Below, piece after piece: positions 45,926 through 57,389 of a stretch of DNA of 64,000 nt (position 1 is its first letter; each line of letters starts with the position of its first letter). The notes beneath the pieces were generated by a model. That model ran no database searches, had not been told where the DNA came from, and saw only the letters and a program-made list of their open reading frames with translations. Source of the stretch: Armillaria gallica. Taxonomy: Eukaryota; Basidiomycota; Agaricomycetes; Agaricales; Physalacriaceae. The stretch is taken from the NCBI GenBank assembly GCA_037576215.1, contig JBANDB010000006.1, positions 4,712,001 to 4,776,000 of the forward strand, in the 5' to 3' direction. The position numbers and the translations under genes are program-made.

Positions 45926-46489
45926 GCTTGAGTGGACGTGTTTTGAAGGGTTTCTGCTTAGAGCGCAAGCTTTGAGTCGTGTTTAGGGTGTGTTTAAGTT
46001 CTTTGTGATCACCTGTGTGTGTCGCGCGAGGCTTATTGAGGGTTTTGTTGGTGTGTGGCGACATGTTGTGTATTGTAGTACACCTTGCCTTGAGGCCCGG
46101 CGACATTGGTCGCCCCTCTTGTTATAAAAGCCTTTGGACTTAGAGAGATCTAGATACATGATGCGCGCTATTGCTATACACGTGTATCATATATTCTGAG
46201 AGTTTAGTTGTATTGCTTCAATCTGCTTCTATCGCATAATATCCCCCCAAGAACTTTGAGGGTTTGTGTGTGTAGTGTTGGGTGTGGGTGTGATCAGTGT
46301 CTTCAACGCTGTTGCATTTCTAGCCTGCGTGCACAGAGTCTCTTCAGCGTGCAAGAAGAATTAAAATCCTTGCTCCCCTCCACACTTAAGGAGATTGTGT
46401 GTGTGTGTTTAGTGGGGTTGAGTTGAGTTTGGTGTGTGTTCATGCTAGGCTGTGCTCAGTTTCACAGGTGCCCATCACCAGCCTCGTCA

Positions 46490-49400
46490 GTGGTCGCTCG
46501 ATCCTTCCATTAGCTTGAGAATTATAAGGCGATATTAAGATGCCCCTAATCCCATACTTTTTCTCTAGGTATTTGAGAGCTGCCTTGAAGGGCTTCCCAT
46601 TATCCGTTACGATGAGGGATAAGCATCCCCATCTACATATGATGTCCTCGAACAACCATTCTCCAATTGCTTGAGCCATCTCACTTGCCAGTGTTCTTCC
46701 TTCCATCCAGCTAGTGAGCACACACTGGCCATGTACGATGTATTTGTGCCCATTCGAGGCTTTAGGCATATGCATGGTGTCTGCATGCAACACCTGAAAG
46801 ACCGAGGGTGTGAATGATACCGTTGGCGGTGCTTTTATCACTGTCTTCTGGCATTCTTGACATATACGGCAAGTACCGATGTATCATGCAATGTCTCTCT
46901 CCATTTCTGGCCACCAGAACCTCTCCTTTATTAGCATCTTCATAGCATACATCCCGTGGTGGCCTAGCTGGTCATGCGCGGTTTTCATAATGTACATGCA
47001 ACACTCAGGATAGATTACTAGCTTGTATTCTGATTCCATATCCTGTTGGTACAATTTTCCTTTATCCACCATGAAATTCTTCGCATAGCAAATGAAGTTT
47101 TTATACTGGTTGTCGGTAAAGCCATCTAGACGTTCAGTAGGATTCGCATGCCATTGTATGACTTTAGCAAGCTGTCTATCCAACATCTTTGCGTATCCAC
47201 CCCTCCATTCCTCAGGGTAGTCTGCTGACTCCATGAATTCTGCTTCTTCTGGCAGGAACACTCCCTTGTTATATCTAACTGTGAGAACGTCGGCTGTGTC
47301 TAACGCGCTTTTTATAACCTTTTCCTCATGGAAATTGTGTACCGCTCTGGCTATGGTCACGTAGCCGTGCCGTGTATCTATTCTTTCCTTGAAGTCTGCG
47401 ATATCTAAGACCTCTTCTTCTGTCTCATTGACTATTTCTACTTCCTTGTCAATAGGTTCGTACTCTTCCTCTGGATTTGAATATTCTTCATTCCCAGGTT
47501 GGAAGTCTTGCCTTGAGAGGCCATCTGGTGCGTGCCACTCACCAGGAATGTGTACTAAAGTGAAATGAAACATGAGGATCGATTCGATCCATCTATTTAT
47601 TGCGGCGTTGGGAACCTCATCTGGGTTCCTTAGCATCCCTGCAATATATTTCGCATCCATTTCCACCACTAATTTCCTGACCCCGAATAGCCAGTGTCTG
47701 CAAGCGTGCAACGCACAGAATAATCCATACAGCTCTCTCTTAGGTTGCGAGAAGCGAGCTTCTCGCTCATTCAGCACGATTGACCCAAACCTCACATATC
47801 TCCTCCTCTTAGGGTTATCTGGATTGAGTTGACAGATATAAAATCCTATAGCTCTATATGAGGTATCTATGCCCAATATTACAGACAAGTCTATCTCATA
47901 ATCCAGCAGCATTAACGAGAGGCAGTCTTGCAGCGCGTCTTTCAGCTTCTGCATCACTTCCTCTTGGTCTTTTTCAAAGGTGAAGGGCTCCTTAAGCCAT
48001 GTGAGCTTGGTCAATGGTTCCGCTTTCTTCGCATAGTCCCTTATAAATATGCGATGCACCCCAACAGTGCCTAGAAACGAGCGGACATCACCTAAGTCTT
48101 GGCAAGGTCCCCACCTCATGATGACACCTACCCTATCGGTTTCTGGCTTCCTCCCATCGTAGGTGCATCTATGGCCAACCACCATGATTTCTGACGTGCA
48201 CAGCACTGCTTTGTGTCCTGAGAACGTGCCTCCTGCATATTTCATATGCTGCATGACTCTATTTACGTTCTGGAAGTGCTCCCATACAAATCTTCGTATG
48301 CCCTCATTCGCAGGGATGGTCTCGTAACCCCCGTCTTTTGTCTCGTAGCGGGTTTTTGGTCTGCGTACTGGCACATCGTCGACGTATGGTATAGTTACGT
48401 GTGGAACCTCCTCTTGCAGAATGTAGGTTATGTCGTCATGAAAGATGGGTACTGAATTGGTCCATCCCATAGGCAGTGTTACTAGCCGTAGCACCCCAAA
48501 CAGTGTTTGGAACGTTGTCATATCTCTTGACTTCTCATCCAATGTCCTCTCATCGTATCCTACGTATAAATCCAATGTAGCTCTGCAAGATCTACCAGCG
48601 AAGTGTTCAGTGAGTTCGTCAGTTGCTGGAGGTACCCCTGAGTGCTTTATTGTTACAGCGTTTAAGGGTTCCAGGCTATGTACAAGTCGGAGGCTCTTGC
48701 CGTCTTTCTTGACAACGCAGAACCAGCGCGAGCAGTATGAGGAGTTTGAAGGCTCGTACACACCAGCCTGTATCTTTGTGCATATGATCTTACAGACCTC
48801 ATCAAATATTCCTGGTGGAATCAGTATATTTTTCTGTACCCAGGGTGTATGCTCTATTATTGGGATAGTTACAGGTGGGAAGTATTCCTCCTTGAATGCT
48901 CCCCTCTCTGTATCGTCCCAAGCAAAACCTGCATTCTGCTCCATCATAAAATGATGCATGAGTTTTCTCTCCTTGGGCCATAGGAATCCTTCCTTATGTA
49001 CCTTATTGATCTGCTCTTTCCTTTCTGCCGTGTACCTCCCGGTTGGTGTGAAGTCGGGAGGCCGCTCACTGAGGGTCGGCATGTCTTTTAGGGGATCTCC
49101 CTTGATATTCTGCTCAATCCTGAATTCAGAGGGCAGCCCCCCTGTTACTGGCCTCACTTTCTGCACCACCGGTTTGTACTTTCTCATTGCGAACACATCT
49201 TTGACCGAGCCAACTGGAGGCGGAGTATATGACAGGTCAATCTCCCCGTAGAAATATGTTCTAATCCATCTACTTGGATTATCCTCCAGCATCCTGTCAG
49301 ACTCCTCTACGTGTCTTCGTTGTTCACGAACATCTCTGATATCTTTAAGTGCTCCAAAATATGAAGACAATGTTCCGCGTGCCTTTTTGTCTTCTCCTCT

Positions 49401-50353
49401 CACCAGTGAGCCCGCTACTGTGTAGGTCGCCTGTAATTCTTCTTTTCTAAATGTTTTTGATCCTGTCGGTAGAGCATAGCCACTGATCAAGAAGTCTCCA
49501 TCATATTTTTCTTCTATAATTAGGGCCAGCTCTCCTTGATTGTTGATCAAATCCTTGATCACTGAAAACCCTGTTTGACCTCTCACTGTGCTACGTGGCG
49601 CTGTCCATGTGGGAACATTGGCACCATTGTGCTTTGTAGTGAGTTTGGGTCTTTTATTTTTATCACTTGTCCACCATCAGTGTTATTATATACCGTGCTT
49701 GAGGTTAACACATTGAATGGTCTCCCTAGCAATACGTTGTATGCGGGATCACGTATAATGTGTACTTGTAGATACACCATAATGTCACCAAATAAGAACG
49801 GCACATTCTTGGCCATGCCCAGCGATTTCTCCACTTGTTTGTTAGCTGACTGCATATTAATGACTATATCAGGATCATAAATCAGTCCTAATCGGTCGGT
49901 GATACATTCAGACATTGATACTATTTGAGAGCCAGTATCATGCAAGCTCTCTAATTTCTCAACACTGTTGATGAGAGGAAACACCGAGTGTATGGCTTGT
50001 GAATCCTTGGCTACGTATACAGCCTTGGGTTCCTCACCGTGCTCAGTCACCTTGTTCACGTACTGCAAGAATGGATCTTGCCAAACTAGTGAGCCTGCGG
50101 GCATGCCATTTCTTGTCTCAGTTGACACCATGAAACTACCGGTGAAGGGCAGCTTCGAAATATGAATTGCTCCTTCTGGCAGCCCTTCCACCTCTTCTGT
50201 TTCTAATTTACTGAAGGGGAAGACTTGCTCCGTTTCTTCACTGGCTTCTCCTTCCTCTTCATCCTCAAGATCCTCCTCGATGACATATCCAAATTGCTGC
50301 TTTCCTCCCCTTGCCTTCTTGCCAAATGCAATCTGTTTCAGGGTAAGCTCACT
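46490..50353 (-). pseudogene. pol: Element X pol: protease, RT, RNase H, integrase N-part
   Basis: Protease region: LESLHDTGSQIVSMSECI and AYNVLLGRPFNVLTS, in the same frame as gag across the E insertion. RT: YCSRWFCVVKKDGKSLRLVHSLEPLNAVT, VTIPYVDDVPV (catalytic YVDD), RSFLGTVGVHRIFI. RNase H: ILGIDTSYRAIGFYICQ and VEMDAKYIAGML. Integrase: HDQLGHHGMYAMKML finger with CRICQECQ, HADTMHMP, VTDNGKPFKAALKYLEKKYGI, SPYNSQANGRIERP, where it breaks at 46490. Lesions: a frame change between 49583 and 49586-49610, and TGA at 46884-46886 (DIA-YIG, normally Arg). The RT lineage is the agaricomycete type without a chromodomain. Confidence 0.87.
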
Positions 50354-50358
50354 CTTCA

Positions 50359-50760
50359 TATTAGACCTGAATTCCTATCAAGGACAAACACCGGCTGTCT
50401 CGCGTTCGGGCAGTCACCGATGTTTCCAAAGTAATAGGCGTTCGGGCTAAGTCTTAGCTTTCGGCGGAGGATTAAGCAATAGATTCAGTATGGGTTAAAG
50501 TTAGTTCGAGGCTGGCGTACATGAAGTGAGAACTACTACTTAAATACGAAAGGTTAATGGTCTAAACATAAGACGCTCATGACTGGTCGATAACGAAGTA
50601 CAAGGACTTGGAGCCGTAGCACGCAATAGTGAAGCGAGAGCGTGAGAGGTCGAGAGATAACATGGGAACGTTGCAGAGTTACCCCTATGAGTGATGGCCC
50701 GGATCGGTCCGATGTGAGAGATAAGATAAGATAAAGGAAAAAAGTGAATAAATCATAACA
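50359..50760 (-). repeat. Element E 3' LTR
   Basis: 402 bp from TATTAGACC to CATAACA (plus strand). Seven differences from the other LTR, all at CpG sites. The left edge ends in TA rather than the canonical TG and is fixed by the TSD CTTCA. Confidence 0.92.
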
Positions 50761-50795
50761 TTACCCCCTCATTAAGGCAGGCGTCCCGACTGCCA

Positions 50796-53700
50796 TTAAG
50801 GTATGCTTCCCGGTTCGAAAGGTGGTTTCGTCTCCGTTGATGGGTCTTTGTTTCCCCCAAATATGTCCCATAGTTCGTATAGGTCTTCCCAACTTCTTAG
50901 TTTCCTCCCAGTCCTTGGATCGATATGGTACTCCCAATCTTCCTTTTCGTGGATGACTTGGTCTACGTGCTCAGCGAGGTATTCCTCAATGAGTTCGTCT
51001 GCATCCATGTCGCTCTCCTGCACCCAGCTGTTTGACTCTGGTCCGTACCCTTTCCATTTGACGAAGTAGTCGGTGGCCCTTCGGGATGGTTCACCTCGTC
51101 TTCCCCGGACGTTCCGTTGCCTGCTGTTTAGGATTTTTTCGACTTCGTAGTGTTCTTCATCGTCGATCAAATCTGGTGGAGGTGGCGGTGGTTGTTCTTG
51201 ATTGGGGAATGCCGGCGGAGTATAAGGGGTGAGTAACGCTTCATTGAAGGTGGGATGGATCTTCCAGCTGGCTGGTAACTTGAGCGTGTAGGCGGAATCA
51301 CCTTTCTTGTCTGTGATTTCAAAGGGGCCTGTCCGTTTATCGTCGAGCTTTTTCTTTGGACGAGGGAGGTGGAGATTGGTGGTGTCGAGCCAGACCTTGT
51401 CGCCCTTTTTGTACTCGATGGCTGCGTGTCTGTTTTTGTCGTACTGTGTCTTCATTTGTGACGCAGCTTTCTCAAGTGCTTTCTGGGTGGAAGCGTGGAT
51501 CTCTTGCATTTTTGAGACAAAGGTGCCGGAGGCGGGGGTTCAGAATGGGATTGTCGGTTTCGCTCCCGGTAGGACTGATGGGTTGTAGCCGTAATTGACT
51601 TCGAAGGGACTTTTGCCGGTGGAGGAATGGGTATGATTGTTGTGAGCGAATGCTGCGAGCGAGAGCCATTCAGCCCAGTCGGTTTGAAGATGGTTGACGA
51701 ACATGCGAAGGTATTTTTCAATTTCTTGATTTACCCTTTCCGTCTGTCCGTCTGTCTGGGGGTGATAGGCCGTGGAAGCATTGCCCTTGATCTGGAGGAG
51801 ATCGTAGAGGTCTTTCATGAACCTCGATACGAATATGGTGCCTCTGTCTGAAATGACGACTTGAGGCATACCGTGCTTGGCGTAGACTTCGTCGCGCAAT
51901 ATCTTTGCCCATCCTTCTGAGGACAGCTCTGTGGAACACGCTACAGGGATGATTTCCTTCGAGAAGCAGTCGACAATTACGAGGATAGCGTCGTGTCCGT
52001 TACTCGTTGGTAATCCCGTCACCATGTCTACTGAGATGTGGGTCCACGGTCGTGAGGGTATTTCATTTGGGTGTAGGGGCGCTGCTTTGGCTTGGGTGCT
52101 GCTTTTTGTTCGCTGGCAGGTCTCGCACGCCTTCACATAGGCTTCGACATCCTTCTTCATCTTTGGCCACCAGAACTCTCGTAGTACGAGTTCTTTGGTC
52201 TTCTCGATACCTGGGTGTCCGGCGGTGATATGATCATGAGAGCGGGCGATGATGTCTCCTCGAAGTGCGTGGTCTCTGGGGACATAGATCCTGCCATCGT
52301 ACCAGATGAGTCCATCTTCCATCTTCATTCCGCGGTCGTGTTCGACGGATCCGGCAACGGCTTTGTCCCACAGATGAGCTTTCCTGGTGGCAGTTTGTAT
52401 GTCTCGATGGGTTTCCCCAATCATCGGCATAATCATGGCCCAGAAGTGTTCGGGGGCCAGGACTACAACTTGGTCGTTATCGTCCTGGCCTTGGTCGTGG
52501 TCAGCTCGCCGTGAAAGAAGGTCAGCCTTTTTATTTGCTGTGCCAGCCTTGTGATGGAGGGTGAAATGGTACTCTGCCAACTCGGTGATCCATCGAGCCT
52601 GGCGTCGGTTTACTTTCTGGGGTTTTCGGAAGTACTGGAGGTTCTGATGATCCGTCCAGATCTCGAAGTCTTGATACGCGCCCATAAGGTAATGCCTCCA
52701 CTCTTCAAGGGCGAGCATGATGGCCAGAAGCTCTTTGTCGTAGATCTCGTAGTTACACTTGGTGACTGATAGGGATTTAGACAGGAAGGATATTGGTCTC
52801 CACTTGCCGTCCTGCTCTTGGGAGAGAACTGCGCCTATGGCTCCTTCGCTAGCGTCTGCTTCTACCCTGAACTTTCCCTCGTTTGTTGGTACGGCAAGTA
52901 CAACGTCTTCGGCTAGCCGTTTCTTCAGCTGTTCGAACGCCTCCTGCTGGGCTCCGCCCCATTTCCATGCATCATTGCCGGTTAACTGAGTCATCGGCTT
53001 TACGATTTTGCTGTAGTCTCTTATGAAGCGCCGGTAGAAGTTAGTGAACCCCAGAAACGATTGGAGTTCCTTCTTTTTGGTCGGTACCGGCCAATCGAGA
53101 ATGCCTCTGATTTTGACCGGATCCATGCGGATGCTCCCTTCGCTGATGATGACGCCCAGATACTCCGTTTCCAGGACTTCAAACTCGCACTTCTCGGCTT
53201 TGAGGAACAACTTGTTCTTTTGTAGGGTTGCCAACACCTTTCGCGTGATTTGACGATGTTCCTCCTTCGTTTTGGACATGATAAGGATGTTGTCGAGGTA
53301 GATGGTAACTCTTCCGGAAGCGATAAGATCCTTGAAAATATCATTCATCATCCACTGGAAGGTGGCGGGTGAATTGGTGAGCCCGAAGAACATAACCGTC
53401 GGCTCGTACAGGCCACAATTAGTTCTGAAGGCCGCCTTCCATTCGTCACCTGTCTTGATGCGAACGTTATTGTACCCCCATCGGACATCCAGCTTGGAGA
53501 AGTACTTGGCGCCGCGCAGCTTGTCCATGAGTTCCGAGATTAAAGGAAGTGGGTAGCGGTTTTTAATTGTCATCTCGTTTAGCTTCCGATAGTCTTGGAT
53601 GGGCCGCAACTTCCCGTCTTTCTTTTTAACAAAGAAGAACGGTGACGCCATGGGTGACTTAGATGGTCGTATCCTTCCGCTGGATAAGTTTTCATCAAGA

Positions 53701-56700
53701 AACTTGTCTAGCTCCTCCTGCTCCGATCGATTTAGGGGGTAGACCTTGCAGTCGAGATTGGCGTTGGCATTGGGGATAAGTTCGATGGCGTGGTCCCATG
53801 GCTTTGGTTCCGGAAGCTCGTCAAAGTTCTCCTTGTCGAATAAATCTTTGAAGTCCCTGCACCATTCGGGCACCATCTCCTCAAATGTCTTTGCCTTCTT
53901 TTTGGCGTTGGCTTGGGCTGCCAAATCGTTGGCTACGTGCCGCATGGCTCTGACGCGAATAGCTTCTTCAAAGCTTATCGCCAGGATGGTGTCGCCCTCC
54001 TCAAGTTCTTCGTCCCATCTATCATATGGATCTGCGTCGGGTAACGGGATCGGGATATGGCGGCAGTGGCACCAGGCGAAGGTCATCTTCCCGGTTTGCC
54101 AGTTGATCAACGGATTGTGCTTTGCCAGCCAATCGTGTCCGAGGAAGACGTCGCGATCTTGTAAATCGGTGACGGCCAGGTCAATGCTTTCGACATGATC
54201 CCCGATTGTGATAAGTAGCTCTGCATAAGCGGTGATTTGTCCGGCACTATTCTTTGACCCATCCGCGTTATAGACTGTGATAGGCGCCGCGGTTGCCCGC
54301 GTGGGGAGGTTATGGGTTTTTACGAAGGTTCGGCTGACGGCGCTGCTGGTGCAGCCGCTGTCTACCAGAGCCGAGGAGGTAATAGAACGGCTTCCTCCTG
54401 GTATCCCAATCTGGATGTCGGTTGTTAAAGCTTTGTCGCTCCCGCTTAGTCGGCAAACGTAGCGTCGAGGTTGTTGGAGTTCATACATTACGTCGAGTGC
54501 ATTGATCTTGGTCTGTAGCCCTTCGATCATCTCGTCGACTACTTCCTCGACCCGGTGACACGCTCTATGAGCGTTCACGCGTGTAATTTTGCGATTCACA
54601 ATAATAAGTACAGGCAAAGGTGCTCAGATACTAAGGCAATGAGAAAAACAACAGAGCGCAGTGTTTATAATGCCAGTAAGGAAATTACCGGAGTAAAGCT
54701 GGGTGGAGCGCATGACTTAACCTGAGGATAGTACTAGAAAGGCTGTACTAGGTGTGAAGTCCCAACGTTTGACACTAAGTGCTCTGACAGGGCACAGCAC
54801 GCGCGCGCTAAGAATAGCACAGAACACGCTTATGAGATAATTACAACTTTGCACAACATTGATCTATGACGCGCAAGGCACAGCAGACCCGGAACCTAGA
54901 GCTCTAGGCTGTATGATGTCAGAACTCGAGTAAATCCGAAGTTTCTGACCTCGGCCGAAGCGCGCGAGGTCTAGACAAGAGACTCATTGCCTTCACTACT
55001 ACAAGAATTCCTTAAGAGAATATATTAAAGCGAAATAGAGTCGCGCGCTAGGCTGCAACTCCGAGGAGATAGCAACCGGCGTCAGTACACGTGTGTTAGC
55101 ATTGTTAACCAACGTCGCAATGCTCAGAGACAGGATCTGGCCCCGAGCCAGGCTCCTGAGTCAGCGCCAAGCGATGGCGTGCTAATGGCGACATGCGTGG
55201 GACGCAGGCGAGGGAGCTCGGCAACTTAAATGATACTATATTTGGTGGTACGAATTTGTAGAACGTAAAATAGATAAATAGCGCAGTATAATAGTAGTGT
55301 ACAAGTTTCGGACCCCCGTTATAGTCGCGCGCAAGCCTTCAGCTTGACGCCATAGCTTCTGGATCAGTTTGTAACTTCGAGAGAGAGAATAAACCTAGCA
55401 TTGATATCATACCGAGTGAATTGAGTTGCGCGCGAGGCATAGAAAGCTAACGCGGCACTTGTGTGACTGTTGATTGGTTGGGTGACTTGCGCTCTAACCT
55501 GAGAAGAAGAGTATAGTGTCATTGAGGATGCACTCTTGTGCTTTGAGGGTTTCTTGTGACGCGAGGCACTACAGGTGGCAGAGGTTCAAACCCTTTGGCT
55601 TGATTAGTGCTCGCTTGAGGGTATATATTTCCCAAGTGGCATAGGTTCAAACCCTGTGGCTTGCGGACGGTGTTTTATAAGGGTTTCTGTGTCTCTGGAT
55701 CGCATAGGTTAGAATCCTGTGGATCTACGATCGGTTTGGAAGCTTGAGCGCGTAGGTTTGAACCCTGTGGCTTTAGTGGAAGGTTTTGTGAAGTGTTTCT
55801 GCTTGGAGCGCGAAGCTTTGAGTCGTGTGTTGGGTGTTTTAAGTCGTTTGAGGTCATTTCGTGTGTCGCTCTAGACTTAGTGAGGGTTTTGTGGACGTCT
55901 CTCGACGTTGTGTGTACTGTACTACACCTTTGCCTTGAGGCCCAGCGACAAACTGTCGCTCCTCTTGTTATTAAAAGCCTTTGGACTTAGAGAAATCCAG
56001 ATACTAGACGCACGCTATTGCTATACGTTTGTATCCTATATTCTGAGAGTTGCCTTGCCTTGTTTCTATCTGCTTCTATCGCATCAGAATCCCCCACGAA
56101 CTTGAGGGTTTGTGTGTGTAGTGTTGGGTGTGGGTGTGATCAGTGTCTTCGACGCTGTTGCATTTCTAGCTTGCGCGCACAGAGTCTCTTCACCGGGTCT
56201 TATGAATCCAGTTCTTTAGGATAGCCCTGGCCTCTGACTCAGTCTTGGCGTCCTTAATCCCATGCAACGTCCACTCAGCTCCAAAGGGTTTGAGCCATTG
56301 ATGTGGGACCTTCTCAGTCTTCGTGCTAGAACCCGGGGGTTCTGCTACTGTCAACTGGGTCACCTCGGGAGCTACAGGGGGTTTTAGATTAGCCTTCTGA
56401 CTTTGTTGGAAACTCGTGTCGTCCTCGTCGTCTGGGATCTCCTCCATTCGTACCTTGGGCCCCCTTTTTACCGCCTGGGCGCTAGCAGCTTCCATCCCTT
56501 CGGCTGCCTTGGTCGGGGCTGTTGCGCATCCAACAGTTCTTGCTACTCGCTGGTCTTCGTCGGGATCGCCTAGTGGGTTTCTGGAATACCGCAAGCTTGT
56601 CTGGACGCCGGAGCCGTCGTTTGCACAGACAGCAGACTCGACCTGTGCTGAATGAACGGACTTACCGGCCCGGTCGGTTTCCGGCGGACTTAGCGAGTCG

Positions 56701-57389
56701 TTCGGTTCCCACCTAGGGCCTCTGCCGACCTGGTTCCAGCCCTCGTCTTGATGCTGGCTCGCGCACCTGGGACTCTTGCAATGCTGCCGATCGTCAGATC
56801 GCGCTATCAGTCCGCTGCGCATGGCGTTCGGAGAATCCTCCTCCTTCGGCCTGGTGACGGTCATCACCTTCGCTTGTGCCGTGGCCAAAGGCGGCACTGT
56901 CAACCGCTTGAGTGTTTCTGGTTCTTCGTCTGTGGTGCTTCCCTTGCCAGGGGCCACTTCTCCAAAGGGGGCGCTAGGCGCTTGTCCCTTTGCCCCATCC
57001 AGTCGCTGGTTAGGTGCTGTTATGATGGGCAACGCTATGGTGGGCGTCTTCTCATCCGATGCTTTCGCTCGCAATGAGTTACTTGCCGAACGTTTAGTTG
57101 GTGAGTCGTTTCCGGCATCCTGTGTTGATTCTTTCTTAATTTCAGCTCCGGTAGTAAAGTCGCAAATGGGTATATTCGAATGCGTGTGTGTAACTACAGA
57201 AGTACAATGAGCCTTACTAGCAGGCGACAAGGGCGTACCAGATGAAATTAAGTCCTTCGCCGAGTCAGTCGAATCATTTACTGCTCGGCGCCGTCTTTTA
57301 CCTCCTCGATCGTCAAATCCATTTTGGGCGCTACGTTGTCCCAGTAATGGGCGCACCGTCGAAGCGCCTCTTCCTTCGTCTTGGGACAT
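50796..57389 (-). pseudogene. pol: Element E pol, interrupted by solo LTR B; protease, RT, RNase H, integrase, chromodomain
   Basis: ATG at 57389; overlaps the gag end by 112 nt in the -1 frame. It is split by the LTR at 54556-56192 (insert plus TSD is 1641 bp, so the frame is kept). Pro/Ala linker, protease SSALVDSGCTSSAVSRTF, RT KLRPIQDYRKLNEMT, FGLTNSPATFQ, catalytic box YLDN, RNase H VEADASEGAIG and WTDHQNLQYF, integrase finger HDHITAGHPGIEK to CETCQRTKSS, DDE core SVDMVTGLP, ISDRGTIFVSRF, YHPQTDGQTERVNQEIE. A TGA at 51540-51542 precedes the last 250 residues, which hold a GPFEITDKKGDSAYTLKLP segment and the chromodomain YFVKWKGYGPESNSWVQESDM. Apart from the insertion this TGA is the only lesion seen. 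Confidence 0.9.
54556..56192 (+). repeat. Solo LTR, family B (copy 2), TSD CCGG
   Basis: 1637 bp, TGACACGCTC to TCTCTTCA, flanked by perfect CCGG (54552-54555 and 56193-56196). It lacks the MITE and solo LTR C that copy 1 carries and so supplies empty sites for both. TATTAAAAG near 55970 corresponds to the TATA box of copy 1. Confidence 0.9.

Larger units (their letters stand above)
42314..46346 (+). repeat. Solo LTR, family B (copy 1), containing a MITE and solo LTR C
   Basis: Starts TGACATGCTTG and ends TCTCTTCA. Flanks GGGC (42310-42313) and GCGT (46347-46350) are decayed forms of GCGC, the sequence at the same point in the other LTR A copies, so a 4-bp TSD. Net length without inserts is about 1742 bp, against 1637 bp for copy 2; the difference is partly extra tandem repeats. 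TATAAAAG at about 46122 supports plus orientation. Confidence 0.82.
40742..46489 (+). repeat. Family A LTR (second recombinant copy) interrupted by solo LTR B
   Basis: LTR A halves 40742-42313 and 46351-46489 total 1711 bp, the same as the 32007-33717 copy. The left end meets the X PPT; the right end meets the integrase N-part with GTGG (CCAC on the minus strand). It therefore combines the U3 edge of the X 3' LTR with the U5 edge of a former solo LTR. Confidence 0.85.
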
